From contig NZ_CP150496.1 in NCBI RefSeq assembly GCF_038019025.1, forward strand, positions 1,814,001-1,878,000: a stretch of DNA of 64,000 nucleotides, in the 5' to 3' direction. Of this stretch, positions 54,302 through 64,000 are shown in pieces; position 1 is the first letter of the stretch, and the number at the start of each line of letters is the position of its first letter. The position numbers and the translations under genes are program-made. The notes under the pieces are model-generated. The model ran no database searches, was not told where the DNA came from, and worked only from the letters and a program-made list of their open reading frames with translations. Origin of the DNA: Polaribacter marinaquae. GTDB taxonomy: Bacteria > Bacteroidota > Bacteroidia > Flavobacteriales > Flavobacteriaceae.

Positions 54302-57001
54302 TTATTCTATTATAATTTTTCTCGAAGATTTGTTATTGTCCTTATCTACTAAATTTACAATATAAATTCCTGAATCAATATTTAATGAAATTGGTTGTTT
54401 TTCATTGACACTAAAATCTAAACTAGAACCATAAACTTGTCTTCCGGCAGTATCAAAAATATTTATTTTCACTTTACCTAAAGTGTTTTTAGCAAATACT
54501 GTAATATCTCCTTTTGAAACTGTAGGGTAAACCGTAAATAATTTTTCATCAGATACCACACTCGTAACAAAAGCAGTACTGTCTACAAAATTTGAAGTAA
54601 ACATTCCTCTACCATGAGTAGCTGCTAAGATTAAGTTATCTGATGCTCTATACTGTAGCATATCTACTCTAACATTTCCCATTCCAGAAGATGCAGGTTC
54701 CCAAAAAACTGTTTCTGCGGTTACATCGCTTGTTTTCCATATTCCTGCTTCAGTAGCTAATAAAACCTCTTTTCTATCTAAAGGATTGAATAAAGACCAT
54801 CTTACAGGAATATCGGGCAGATTGCCTTCAACATCTTTCCAGTTATCTCCACCATCATTAGTGTACCAAACACTTTTTACTCCGTAATTAGAATATGTTA
54901 GTAGGATTTCATCATCCGAAGCACCAAGTTCAATACAAGAAATTGCTCCAAACACATTAGATGGTTCATTAATTATCTCAAAACTTTCGTCTGTACTATC
55001 AAAAATTAAAAGCCTACCAGTAACTGTACCAAAAAATACTTTTCTAGCAGCTACATTGTAAGGAGAAACCCTAATATGTGTTACATCAGAATTCCCAAAA
55101 AGAGGTGTTGAAATTATATCTTGAACACCATTAAAATTATCTCTAAAACCTTGGTTTTCGAAATCATCTTTTAAAATAACTCTTGTAATTTCATTCTTAT
55201 CATTAAAAGAATAAAAGATATTATTTTCATCATCATAGTCTGATGCATTTATAAAATTACCAGAATCTCTATTATTAACTAAAGTTATATAGTCTGTGGC
55301 AGGAAATGAAGAATCATAGAGATAACTTACATTAAATTGTGTAGAAGCTATATAATAAATACTTTCTGTTGCATTTGTTGCCGTTTGATCTATAAAACTA
55401 AAACCTCCATCTCCTCCTAATACCTCTATAGTATTACTAATACCCGGTTCATATAAATAAACTGTACCATTATCTTGCGCTCCTCCCATAAAACCATTTA
55501 AGTTAACAGGGTCTATAGCAGCAGAATAAAATTGAGTTATATTTAAATTAAGATTTCTTGGAAATATTGAATTTTGATTAACATTCTTGGAGTTATCAGG
55601 AGAATAAAAAACGCCTCCATCTGTAGCTATTAGTAATTGATTATTACTTGGTCTAAAAACAATATTATGAATGTCTGCATGCACATAACTTACAGAGTTG
55701 TCAAAACGACTGTCCCAACTAGAGGTTTTAGACCATAAAACTCCGCCATTTGTACTTTTAAATGTATTAATTCCACCAACATAAACTTCATTTTGATTTG
55801 TTGGGTTTACTTCAATAATTAAGTCATACCAAGCTTGTCCTCTTGTAAAATCATCATTTGGTACCGAAGAATCTCTAGTATCTGATGGTTCATCTAAGTT
55901 TGTAAAAGTTACTCCTGCATCTATACTTTTTACAATTTCCCCTAAACCTGTTACAAAAGTATCGGGGCTATTTGAATTTTCTATTCTTGATGCAATTAGG
56001 GCATATATTACATTAGAATTTGATTTTGCTGTAGCTAACTCAACCCTACCTGCAGAAGGTAAAGAAGAGTTATAATTAGATGAAAATACAACTCCGTTTG
56101 ATGATGAAAATATAGATCCTGATGCAGAACCTGCCCAAATCTTATTATCTGATGCTAATTCTAAATCTCTAATTGGTTCTGTAGAAACTACAGACCAAGT
56201 ATTTCCTCCATCAACAGATCTAAATAAATCTGTACCCTCAGAAAAAATATTTTCTTGATCTTTCATTGCTGCATAAACAACACCTATTCCATTCTCATTT
56301 CTAACAATTATGTCATAAACATATTCAAAGTTAGTAGTTGATGATAAATTACTCCAAGTTAAACCACCATCTAAAGTTTTCCAGATTCCTGCACCATTTA
56401 CAGCATCTGCATTTCCCCAACCTTCTCCGGTACCAACATAGAATGTATTATTCTGAACAGGATCATAAACCATTACTGAAATAGCAAAATTCGTCATATC
56501 AGAATTCACCATTGCCCATGATGAGTTTTCATTTGTAATATCTTCGTTTTTCCATATTCCACCACTTACTCCACCAGCAAATACACGTTTACTTTCGGTA
56601 TCATTGGGGTCAAACATCATTGCTCTAACTCTTCCTGCTACTGTTTTTGGCCCTCTAGACTCCCAATTAAAAGTTGTTGCAGATTTAGAACTAGCATCTT
56701 GTTTTACCTTTTTACCATATTTTAAAGCTTTTACCAATCTATCTTGATGTAACTTTTTAGTATTAGGATCCATAGTTCTTAAAAAGTCTTGCTCAAACGC
56801 TAAATCTGGTCGGTCTTTTTTTGGCATTGCCTTAATCTCTTCTTTTGTTAAAGGAGATCTTTTAGTGTAAGGATGATTTGCTAAGTATTCAGCATACTCC
56901 TTCTTATTTTTTTCAAAAGTTATTTCTGAGTTACTTGTGTAAAACACAAAAATTAGTAAACCAATTATTGTAATGATAGAAAAAGTTGATTTTTTATTCA
57001 T
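54302..57001 (-). CDS. Secreted sortilin/BNR-propeller protein with T9SS type A sorting domain
   Basis: 899 residues: a membrane-like signal anchor (about 8-24), a charged pro-region (about 25-115), then two beta-propellers of VPS10/BNR type with Asp-box-like repeats (IWKTLDGGLTWSNL, LFRSVDGGNTWSVV) and a C-terminal T9SS sorting domain (about 815-899: LFTVYPTVSKGDITV, KVKINIFDTAGRQVY, GIYIVNL). The sorting domain should be cut off when the protein crosses the outer membrane. Likely a surface or secreted enzyme or binding protein; ligand unknown. Confidence 0.9.
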   Translation of the reverse strand: MNKKSTFSIITIIGLLIFVFYTSNSEITFEKNKKEYAEYLANHPYTKRSPLTKEEIKAMPKKDRPDLAFEQDFLRTMDPNTKKLHQDRLVKALKYGKKVKQDASSKSATTFNWESRGPKTVAGRVRAMMFDPNDTESKRVFAGGVSGGIWKNEDITNENSSWAMVNSDMTNFAISVMVYDPVQNNTFYVGTGEGWGNADAVNGAGIWKTLDGGLTWSNLSSTTNFEYVYDIIVRNENGIGVVYAAMKDQENIFSEGTDLFRSVDGGNTWSVVSTEPIRDLELASDNKIWAGSASGSIFSSSNGVVFSSNYNSSLPSAGRVELATAKSNSNVIYALIASRIENSNSPDTFVTGLGEIVKSIDAGVTFTNLDEPSDTRDSSVPNDDFTRGQAWYDLIIEVNPTNQNEVYVGGINTFKSTNGGVLWSKTSSWDSRFDNSVSYVHADIHNIVFRPSNNQLLIATDGGVFYSPDNSKNVNQNSIFPRNLNLNITQFYSAAIDPVNLNGFMGGAQDNGTVYLYEPGISNTIEVLGGDGGFSFIDQTATNATESIYYIASTQFNVSYLYDSSFPATDYITLVNNRDSGNFINASDYDDENNIFYSFNDKNEITRVILKDDFENQGFRDNFNGVQDIISTPLFGNSDVTHIRVSPYNVAARKVFFGTVTGRLLIFDSTDESFEIINEPSNVFGAISCIELGASDDEILLTYSNYGVKSVWYTNDGGDNWKDVEGNLPDIPVRWSLFNPLDRKEVLLATEAGIWKTSDVTAETVFWEPASSGMGNVRVDMLQYRASDNLILAATHGRGMFTSNFVDSTAFVTSVVSDEKLFTVYPTVSKGDITVFAKNTLGKVKINIFDTAGRQVYGSSLDFSVNEKQPISLNIDSGIYIVNLVDKDNNKSSRKIIIE

Positions 57002-57051
57002 ACATAAACTTGTTTTAAAAAAGGCATCTAATCTAATGATTATTAGTAACT

Positions 57052-58389
57052 TTATATAATATTACCAGTTAATTTTTTATGCATTCGTATAGCGTAACTA
57101 TCTGATATTCTAGAAACATAACTACAAACCTGCATTATCCTATCATATAAGTTTGATGTTTCTGTTTTGTATTCTTCTGGTAATAAATTTAAAACCAAGT
57201 TGTCAAAATTTGATGAACAACCTTCAAACTTATTATTTAATGCTGTTACGAAAACATCTAATAAATCTGCAATAATTCTATAACCAGCAACTTCTTTTTC
57301 TACAACTTCTGTGCTTTTGTAAATTTTAGAAACACTTATTTTAATTATGTCGTTAATTTGAGCTTCAAACTTACACTTGTCTAGTAAAGATTTTTCGAAA
57401 GTTCCGTTTAAAATTGCTTCTTCGTTGTCTAAAAAGATTGTTACTGCTTCGTTAATTAAAACACCAATTGCTAAAGCTCTTAAATAACTAACTCTATCAG
57501 TTTTATGTTGTAACGAATGATACTTTTTGATATCGATTGTATCTTTTACCAATTTAATCATGTATTCTAAAGCAAATTCTTCGTCTATTAAACCAAGATT
57601 TATTCCGTCTTCAAAATCTATAATTGTATAGCAAATATCATCTGCAGCTTCAACTAAATAAGCTAAAGGATGTCTATAAAAAGAAATACCTTCAGATTTT
57701 TTTTCGAGCATTCCTAAATCTTTTACTACATCTAAAAATGCTTCTTTTTCTGATTGAAAAAAGCCATATTTTTTATCTACAATATGATTAGTTGGCTTTT
57801 TAGGGAGACTTTCTTTAGGATATTTTAAAAACGCGCCCAAGGTTGCATAACTTAATCTTAAACCACCAGAAATTCCTTTTCTAGATTCGGTTAAAATTTT
57901 AAATCCGTTTGCATTTCCTTCAAAATCAATTAAATCTTGATATTCTTTATCGGTTAGTTCATTTTTATATTTTACACCTTTACCCGTTTTAAAATACTCG
58001 CCAATTGCTTTTTCTCCTGAATGACCAAATGGCGGATTCCCGATATCGTGCATAACAGACGCTGCGGCAGTTATTGCGCCAAAATCATTAAACGTATAAC
58101 CTAAATCTACCAAGTTAGGATGACGTTCTAACAACGCTTTACCAACTCTTCTACCAAGTGTTCTACCAACCACAGAAACCTCTAAACTATGCGTTAAACG
58201 CGTGTGTACAAAGTCTGTTTCAGATAACGGAATTACTTGTGTTTTGTCTTGTAAACTTCTAAATGCAGATGAAAAAATAATTCTGTCAAAATCTACATCA
58301 AAACCTAATCGTGTTTCATCTTGTGCAATTCTTGGTCTTTTTTGAGTATCGCCAAAGCGTTTTAAAGAAAGGAGTTGTTCCCAGTTCAT
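57052..58389 (-). CDS. dgt: Deoxyguanosinetriphosphate triphosphohydrolase
   Basis: 445 residues, HD superfamily: H67 (THSLEVS), H114-D115 (MHDIGNPPFGHSGE) and H123 as metal or catalytic ligands. It hydrolyses dGTP (and often other dNTPs) to nucleoside and triphosphate. It starts 18 bp after the thiol-disulfide lipoprotein gene, and near nrdA/nrdB. Confidence 0.94.
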   Translation of the reverse strand: MNWEQLLSLKRFGDTQKRPRIAQDETRLGFDVDFDRIIFSSAFRSLQDKTQVIPLSETDFVHTRLTHSLEVSVVGRTLGRRVGKALLERHPNLVDLGYTFNDFGAITAAASVMHDIGNPPFGHSGEKAIGEYFKTGKGVKYKNELTDKEYQDLIDFEGNANGFKILTESRKGISGGLRLSYATLGAFLKYPKESLPKKPTNHIVDKKYGFFQSEKEAFLDVVKDLGMLEKKSEGISFYRHPLAYLVEAADDICYTIIDFEDGINLGLIDEEFALEYMIKLVKDTIDIKKYHSLQHKTDRVSYLRALAIGVLINEAVTIFLDNEEAILNGTFEKSLLDKCKFEAQINDIIKISVSKIYKSTEVVEKEVAGYRIIADLLDVFVTALNNKFEGCSSNFDNLVLNLLPEEYKTETSNLYDRIMQVCSYVSRISDSYAIRMHKKLTGNII

Positions 58390-58407
58390 TTTACTATTAT
58401 TTTAGGG

Positions 58408-58917
58408 CTATTTTTTTATTTTTAAATAATTGATTACTTGTTTGAAAGAATTAAATTTTCGCAAAATAAATCCTTTATCATTGACATAATAATATCTTGG
58501 AAAAAATTTAATATTTAAGTCGTATTTTAAATCATTTTCTTCTTGAAACTGATTGTAATTTTGCCAGTTATATTGATGTTTTTTTAAATAATTTCTCCAA
58601 TTTTTCTGGCTTCTATCAATAGAAATACCTATAATTTTTATGTTATTTTCAGCAAGTATATCTTGATATTCTTTGATTTCTTTATGTTGTTTTACACACG
58701 GCTCACATTCTAAATACCAAAAATCTAAAATATAAGAAGTTTCTTTAGATAAGGTTATTTTTTCTCTAGTATTATCTGCTGTATTAAAAGTGTATTTATC
58801 AAAATTGATAAATGTTTCTGAAGTTTCTTTACTAAGTTTCTGCGTATTTACCTCTTTATCTTTTTTACAAGAAAAAGAGATCAAAACTATAGCCAATAAT
58901 AAAAAAGCTTTTTTCAT
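58408..58917 (-). CDS. TlpA-like thioredoxin-fold lipoprotein
   Basis: 169 residues from the ATG at 58917; a longer frame to 58980 would add 21 residues that do not fit a signal. Signal and lipobox ISFSC (C17), then a thioredoxin-like fold with CEPC (C71/C74) and the cis-Pro segment FFPRYYYVN. It reduces or makes disulfides at the membrane. It is a likely operon partner of dgt. Confidence 0.86.
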   Translation of the reverse strand: MKKAFLLLAIVLISFSCKKDKEVNTQKLSKETSETFINFDKYTFNTADNTREKITLSKETSYILDFWYLECEPCVKQHKEIKEYQDILAENNIKIIGISIDRSQKNWRNYLKKHQYNWQNYNQFQEENDLKYDLNIKFFPRYYYVNDKGFILRKFNSFKQVINYLKIKK

Positions 58918-58945
58918 TTTAAAATTTCTTCGAAAATACAATAAA

Positions 58946-58975
58946 AAAAAGAGAAGCATTTCTACTTCTCTTTTT
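58946..58975 (-). terminator. Intrinsic terminator after nrdA
   Basis: Stem aaaaagagaag / cttctcttttt with an 8-nt loop; T run on the minus strand. Confidence 0.75.
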
Positions 58976-59035
58976 ATCAATATTAAATTATTAAGATTCT
59001 AAAACAAGTTTAAAATTCTATTGTTGTAGACAAAA

Positions 59036-61435
59036 TTAAGAACCACACATTAAGCAATCGTCGTCTGGTGCTCCGTTTTTAGAAGCATCTACCATTGCTT
59101 TAAATTCTGCAGCACTCATTGGCTTTTCTTCTTCTATAACTTGCGCTTTCTTTTCTTTAGAAACTGTAAACTGAATTGCATTTACCGCAGATTTTGTTCT
59201 TAAGTAATACATTCCTGTTTTTAAGCCAGATTTCCAAGCATAAAAATGCATAGAAGTTAATTTACCATAGTCTGGATCTTTTAAGAATAAGTTTAGCGAT
59301 TGAGATTGATCGATAAAGTATCCTCTATGGCGTGCCATATCGATAATATCTTTCATACTCATTTCCCAAACAGTTTTATATAACTCTCTTAATTCTGCAG
59401 GAATTTCTTCGATATGTTGTATAGAACCGTTTGCACGCATTATACTTTCTTTCATATCATTATCCCATAAACCTAATTCTACTAAGTCTTCTAATAAATG
59501 TTTGTTTACAACAATAAACTCACCAGATAATACTCTTCTTGTATAAATATTAGATGTATAAGGCTCAAAAGCTTCATTGTTTCCTAATATCTGAGAAGTA
59601 GATGCTGTTGGCATTGGCGCAACTAATAACGAGTTTCTTACACCGTGTTTCATTACTTGTTTACGCAACTTAGCCCAATCCCAGTTTCCGCTTAACTCAT
59701 CATCTTTAATTCCCCACATGTTAAACTGAAATTCTCCTTTAGACATTGGAGAACCTTCGAAAGTAGAGTAAGGTTCTTTTGCTTTTGCAATTTCCATAGA
59801 AGAAGTTACAGCTGCAAAATACATCGTTTCAAAAATTTCTTGATTCAGTTTTTTAGCTTCATCACTTGTAAAAGGTAAACGCAATTGTATAAATGCATCT
59901 GCTAAACCTTGTATACCTAAACCAACTGGTCTATGTCTAAAGTTAGAGTTTTCTGCCTCTATAACTGGATAGAAATTAGCATCTATTACTGTATCTAAAT
60001 TACGTGTTACTTTTTTAGTTACGTCGTATAATTTTTTATGATTAAAGTATTTTTCTCCGCCTTCTCTTTCAGAAATAAACATTGGCAAAGCAATAGAAGC
60101 TAAGTTACAAACCGCAACCTCATCTTCTGCTGTGTACTCCATAATTTCTGTACATAAGTTCGAAGAACGAATTGTACCTAAATTTTTCTGATTCGATTTT
60201 CTGTTTGCTGCATCTTTGTACAACATATATGGCGTACCTGTTTCGATTTGAGATTCTAATATCTTCTCCCAAAGCTCACGTGCCTTTATCGTTTTTCTAC
60301 CTTTACCAGCTGCCTCGTAACTTGTGTATAAACGCTCGAATTCTTCATCGTAAGTATCGTATAAGTGCGGACATTCATGAGGACACATTAACGTCCAATC
60401 TGCATCTTGTTCTACACGTTTCATAAATAAATCAGAAATCCACATTGCATAGAATAAATCTCTAGCACGCATTTCTTCTTTACCATGGTTTTTCTTTAAA
60501 TCTAAAAAGTCGAAAATATCTGCATGCCAAGGCTCTAAATACATTGCAAAAGATCCTTTACGCTTACCACCACCTTGATCTACATAACGAGCAGTATCAT
60601 TAAAAACCTTTAACATTGGCACAATACCGTTTGATGTACCGTTTGTACCAGCAATATAAGAACCTGTAGCTCTAATATTATGTAAAGACAAACCAATACC
60701 ACCAGCAGATTGCGATATTTTTGCAGTTTGTTTTAATGTATCGTAAATACCTTCGATACTGTCATCTTGCATTTGTAATAAGAAACAAGAAGACATTTGT
60801 GGTTTTGGTGTACCTGCATTAAAAAGAGTTGGTGTAGCGTGTGTAAAATATTTTTTACTCATTAACTCATAAGTAGCAATTGCTTCATCAATATCATTTT
60901 TATGAATACCAATAGAAACACGCATTAACATGTGTTGTGGACGTTCTGCTATTTGACCGTTCAATTTTAATAAATATGAACGTTCTAATGTTTTAAAACC
61001 AAAATAATCGTAATTAAAATCTCTATTGTAAATAATAGTAGAATCTAATTTTTCTGCATTTTCTTTAATGATATTATATACCTCATCTGCCAATAATGGC
61101 GCTTTTTTGTTTGTACGAGGATTTACATAAGTATACAAATCATCCATTGTTTCAGAGAATGATTTTTTAGTGTTTTTATGTAAGTTAGAAACAGCAATTC
61201 TTGCAGCTAATTTTGCATAATCTGGGTGTGCAGTTGTCATTGTAGCGGCAGTTTCTGCGGCTAAATTATCTAATTCTGATGTTGTAACACCATCATATAA
61301 ACCTTCAATTACACGCATTGCAACTTTTACCGGATCTACAATTTTATTTAAACCGTAGCACATTTTTTTTACTCTTGCCGTGATTTTATCAAACATCACC
61401 GGCTCTTTTTTACCGTCTCTTTTTAGTACAAACAT
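59036..61435 (-). CDS. nrdA: Ribonucleoside-diphosphate reductase, class I, alpha subunit
   Basis: 799 residues: N-terminal ATP-cone (about 1-90, [21 protein letters not shown]), catalytic barrel with the active-site Cys segments ([23 protein letters not shown]) and a C-terminal redox tail CLMC (794-797). It reduces ribonucleotides to deoxyribonucleotides. It follows nrdB by 138 bp on the same strand. Confidence 0.95.
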   Translation of the reverse strand: MFVLKRDGKKEPVMFDKITARVKKMCYGLNKIVDPVKVAMRVIEGLYDGVTTSELDNLAAETAATMTTAHPDYAKLAARIAVSNLHKNTKKSFSETMDDLYTYVNPRTNKKAPLLADEVYNIIKENAEKLDSTIIYNRDFNYDYFGFKTLERSYLLKLNGQIAERPQHMLMRVSIGIHKNDIDEAIATYELMSKKYFTHATPTLFNAGTPKPQMSSCFLLQMQDDSIEGIYDTLKQTAKISQSAGGIGLSLHNIRATGSYIAGTNGTSNGIVPMLKVFNDTARYVDQGGGKRKGSFAMYLEPWHADIFDFLDLKKNHGKEEMRARDLFYAMWISDLFMKRVEQDADWTLMCPHECPHLYDTYDEEFERLYTSYEAAGKGRKTIKARELWEKILESQIETGTPYMLYKDAANRKSNQKNLGTIRSSNLCTEIMEYTAEDEVAVCNLASIALPMFISEREGGEKYFNHKKLYDVTKKVTRNLDTVIDANFYPVIEAENSNFRHRPVGLGIQGLADAFIQLRLPFTSDEAKKLNQEIFETMYFAAVTSSMEIAKAKEPYSTFEGSPMSKGEFQFNMWGIKDDELSGNWDWAKLRKQVMKHGVRNSLLVAPMPTASTSQILGNNEAFEPYTSNIYTRRVLSGEFIVVNKHLLEDLVELGLWDNDMKESIMRANGSIQHIEEIPAELRELYKTVWEMSMKDIIDMARHRGYFIDQSQSLNLFLKDPDYGKLTSMHFYAWKSGLKTGMYYLRTKSAVNAIQFTVSKEKKAQVIEEEKPMSAAEFKAMVDASKNGAPDDDCLMCGS

Positions 61436-61573
61436 TTTTCTATTTGGTTTTTTTTATTAATTATTAGAGCCCACAAAAACGTCCAATTTTTTAGGATACT
61501 CTTTTTACTACTTCTTATTTTGTATGAATTAACACCTAAGAATAAACGGCGTTAATTTTATGTATTCTGATAA

Positions 61574-62545
61574 TTAAAAATCAGAATCGAAACTAATACT
61601 TCCTGTTCCACCAGATTTTACACCGGCTTTTTGGTATTCTGATACTCTTTTTTCGAAGAAATTAGTTTTTCCTTCTAAAGAAATCATTTCCATAAAATCG
61701 AAAGGATTTGTTACATCGTAAACTTTGTCACATCCAAATTCTAATAACAATCTGTCTGTAACAAACTCTAAGTACTGAGTCATTAATTTTGCATTCATAC
61801 CAATTAAACTAACTGGTAAAGATTCTGTAATAAACTCACGTTCTATATTTAATGCGTCTACAATAATTTCTGAAATACGCTCTTTTGGCACTCTATTTAC
61901 CATGTGATTATTGTGTAAGTGTACAGCAAAATCACAGTGCATACCTTCGTCTCTAGAAATTAATTCGTTAGAAAAAGTTAAACCTGGTAATAAACCTCTT
62001 TTCTTTAACCAAAAAATTGAACAAAATGCACCAGAGAAGAAAATACCCTCTACTGCTGCAAAAGCAATTAAACGCTCTGCAAAAGAATCAGATTCTATCC
62101 ATTTTAATGCCCAATCTGCTTTTTTCTTAATTGCCGGAAAAACTTCGATAGCTCTAAATAAATTGTCTTTTTCTACTTCATCTTTAACATAAGTATCTAT
62201 TAATAAAGAATATGTTTCAGAATGAATGTTTTCCATCATTATTTGAAAACCATAGAAAAATTTAGCTTCAGAATATTGTACTTCGTTTACAAAGTTTTCT
62301 GCTAAGTTTTCGTTTACAATACCGTCTGATGCAGCAAAAAATGCTAAAATATGCTTTATAAAATAACGCTCATCGTCTGTTAACTTAGATGTCCAATCTA
62401 CAAGATCTGCTGTAAGATCAATTTCTTCTGCCGTCCAAAAACAAGCTTGTTGTTTCTTATACCATTCCCACAAATCATCGTGTTGGATAGGAAAAATTAC
62501 AAAACGGTTGTCATTTGGTTGTAAAATAGGCTCTAATACAGACAT
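61574..62545 (-). CDS. nrdB: Ribonucleotide-diphosphate reductase, class I, beta subunit
   Basis: 323 residues with the di-metal ligands D74 (SDGIVNEN), E105 and H108 (MENIHSETY), the radical Tyr Y112, and the later ligand pair [10 protein letters not shown]. It supplies the radical to NrdA. The order is nrdB-nrdA, minus strand. Confidence 0.95.
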   Translation of the reverse strand: MSVLEPILQPNDNRFVIFPIQHDDLWEWYKKQQACFWTAEEIDLTADLVDWTSKLTDDERYFIKHILAFFAASDGIVNENLAENFVNEVQYSEAKFFYGFQIMMENIHSETYSLLIDTYVKDEVEKDNLFRAIEVFPAIKKKADWALKWIESDSFAERLIAFAAVEGIFFSGAFCSIFWLKKRGLLPGLTFSNELISRDEGMHCDFAVHLHNNHMVNRVPKERISEIIVDALNIEREFITESLPVSLIGMNAKLMTQYLEFVTDRLLLEFGCDKVYDVTNPFDFMEMISLEGKTNFFEKRVSEYQKAGVKSGGTGSISFDSDF

Positions 62546-62956
62546 TTTTTATTGAGATTTTTGAGAATTATTATTTGTTAAAACGAGTTCTACAAAGATT
62601 GGGTTTTTTGTTCCAAAATGAAAGTCATACTTATTCACAAATCCCTTGAAGTTTTTAACAAAAAGACAAAAATTATGATTTTCGTTAAATTTTAACACTA
62701 TTTTATTTTACTAAAAATCAACCCATTAAAACAGTAAAATTAGCTAAACCATTGCTACTATTGACATTCTTAAAACGTAATTTAAAAAGTTTTTTTTATC
62801 AATTTTATTTCAGATTTGGTTTTTAAAATTAACTGTTTTCTCTTAATTAAATTTTCATTAAAAAAGGTTATTTAGAATTTTTAAAGATAACAGAAGACTA
62901 CTTAAATTCTTTTTGCTACCCCATTTTTGAAGTATCTTTGCAAAAAGACTTTTCTA
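62546..62956. other. 411-bp intergenic region between divergent nrdB and ctaA
   Basis: Very AT-rich. It holds the ctaA promoter at its right end. No operator or RNA gene was recognised, and no clean promoter for nrdB. I saw no open frame worth calling. Confidence 0.7.
62913..62940 (+). promoter_or_regulatory. Promoter of ctaA
   Basis: TTG (62913-62915), 17 bp, TATCTTTG (62933-62940). It overlaps the first codons of the longest reading, which puts the real start at the ATG at 62957. Confidence 0.65.
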
Positions 62957-63979
62957 ATGAAAAATAGGTTTCCAAAAATTGTACAAATTGCTATAATTTC
63001 TGTTTATTTAATATTTTTAGCGGGTTCTGTTGTTAGAATGACAGGTTCTGGAATGGGATGTCCTGATTGGCCAAAATGTTTTGGTTATTACATACCACCA
63101 ACATCCGAAGAACAAATTACTTGGCAACCAAACACCAATTATAAAAAAGGAATTATAATTATAAAAGACGAAGTTTTATTTGTTGCAGAAAAAGACATAC
63201 AAACTGCAACAGACTTCAACATTAATAATTGGGTAAACTATACAAAACACGATTACGCAAAATTTAACAAATACCATACTTGGACAGAATACATAAATAG
63301 ACTTGCCTCTGTTTTATCTGGTTTTGTTTTTCTATTTTTAATATACAGTGCTATTAAAAATAGAAAAAAAGACAAACGAATTACTTGGTTAGCTTTTGGC
63401 GCATTTTTTCTAATGCTTTTTGAAGCTTGGTTAGGTAAAACGGTAGTAGACACAAATTTAACACCTACAATTATTACCATTCATATGGTGGTTGGCTTGA
63501 TAATTATTGCTCTTTTATTAAAATTAAATTTTATTGTTACTAATAAAAAAACAACTTTTAAATACAATTCCGTTTTTAACAAACTACTAATAGTTTCTGT
63601 AATTTTTTCTTTGATTCAAATTGCAATGGGAACCCAAGTAAGACAATTTATTGATGAGCAAGTAAAATTATATGGCTTCGAAAACAAGAATTATAGTTTA
63701 ATGAATCCTAGTTTTAAATTTTACTTTCATAGATCTTTTACTATTGCAATTGTATTGGTAAACTTCGGTATGTTGTACTTAAACCAAATTAAAAACCTTG
63801 GTTATAAATTAGTAAATTGGATTGTTGCCTTAATTTTTATCGAAGTAATTTCTGGTATTTTAATGTATTATGCAGAAATTCCTTTTGGTACACAAGCAGT
63901 GCATTTATTGGCAGGAGCAATTTTATTTGGTTTACAATTTTATTTATGGCTTCAAAGTAGAAAAACCATAAATAATTAA
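62957..63979 (+). CDS. ctaA: Heme A synthase (CtaA/COX15)
   Basis: 340 residues from the ATG at 62957; a longer frame from 62927 contains the promoter. It has eight membrane helices, the Cys pair C35/C41 (MGCPDWPKCFG) and heme-ligand His segments (KYHTWTEYINRL, TIHMVVGL, YFHRSF, AVHLLAG). It converts heme O to heme A for cytochrome c oxidase. It goes with the SCO protein upstream as an oxidase-assembly function. The first extramembrane loop has an extra stretch (about 45-95). Confidence 0.9.
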   Translation: MKNRFPKIVQIAIISVYLIFLAGSVVRMTGSGMGCPDWPKCFGYYIPPTSEEQITWQPNTNYKKGIIIIKDEVLFVAEKDIQTATDFNINNWVNYTKHDYAKFNKYHTWTEYINRLASVLSGFVFLFLIYSAIKNRKKDKRITWLAFGAFFLMLFEAWLGKTVVDTNLTPTIITIHMVVGLIIIALLLKLNFIVTNKKTTFKYNSVFNKLLIVSVIFSLIQIAMGTQVRQFIDEQVKLYGFENKNYSLMNPSFKFYFHRSFTIAIVLVNFGMLYLNQIKNLGYKLVNWIVALIFIEVISGILMYYAEIPFGTQAVHLLAGAILFGLQFYLWLQSRKTINN

Positions 63980-64000
63980 TAGCTAATAATTTTTATTGAT

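Overview
The window is low-GC DNA from a member of the Bacteroidota, most likely a marine Flavobacteriaceae of the Polaribacter/Tenacibaculum kind. The pointers are AT-rich codon use, Bacteroidota-type promoters (TTG, 17-21 bp, TAnnTTTG), almost no Shine-Dalgarno sequences, a type 9 secretion (T9SS) C-terminal domain, giant repeat adhesins, BrxB-type bacilliredoxin and a DUF2975/HTH pair. The genus is an inference. No rRNA, tRNA, CRISPR array, insertion sequence or prophage was seen.

Bases 1-22,425 form a surface-protein locus on the minus strand. An 803-residue IgGFc-binding/DUF11 protein is followed, after a 423-bp gap holding a perfect 31-bp-arm palindrome, by a 941-residue MAM/TSP3/DUF11 protein and then, 17 bp on, by a giant adhesin gene. 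The adhesin frame stays open from 16,747 to the window edge (at least 5,582 codons). It carries a signal peptide, two copies of a TSP3-Ig module and more than 30 cadherin-like/tandem-95-type domains. Two blocks of that array are nearly identical at the DNA level, with periods of 660 and 669 bp. Its C-terminus, where a T9SS sorting domain would be expected, lies outside the window.

Bases 22,500-38,900 are housekeeping and stress genes: a TerB-DnaJ protein, a bacilliredoxin, an HD hydrolase, an AraC regulator, a crotonase, an NtrY-like kinase with a lipoprotein, a SemiSWEET, LeuRS, a DUF2911 protein, a feoA-feoB-FeoB-associated operon behind a Fur-like site, a SCO protein and RseP. The LeuRS is the most unusual gene of this part: a DUF559 nuclease-like domain is inserted in its editing region.

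Bases 38,850-64,000 hold a 51-residue zinc-ribbon protein, a JmjC-like cupin, a TonB-dependent receptor divergent from a MocR-type regulator that has lost its PLP lysine, umuC-umuD, a Bax-inhibitor-1 protein, a DUF2975/DUF2975-like/HTH operon, two REP-like repeats, an S9 peptidase, a TadA-like deaminase with a flavin reductase, dxs, a T9SS-sorted propeller protein, a thiol-disulfide lipoprotein with dGTPase, ribonucleotide reductase nrdB-nrdA and a CtaA/COX15 heme A synthase. dGTPase and ribonucleotide reductase lie together and act on opposite sides of the dNTP pool.
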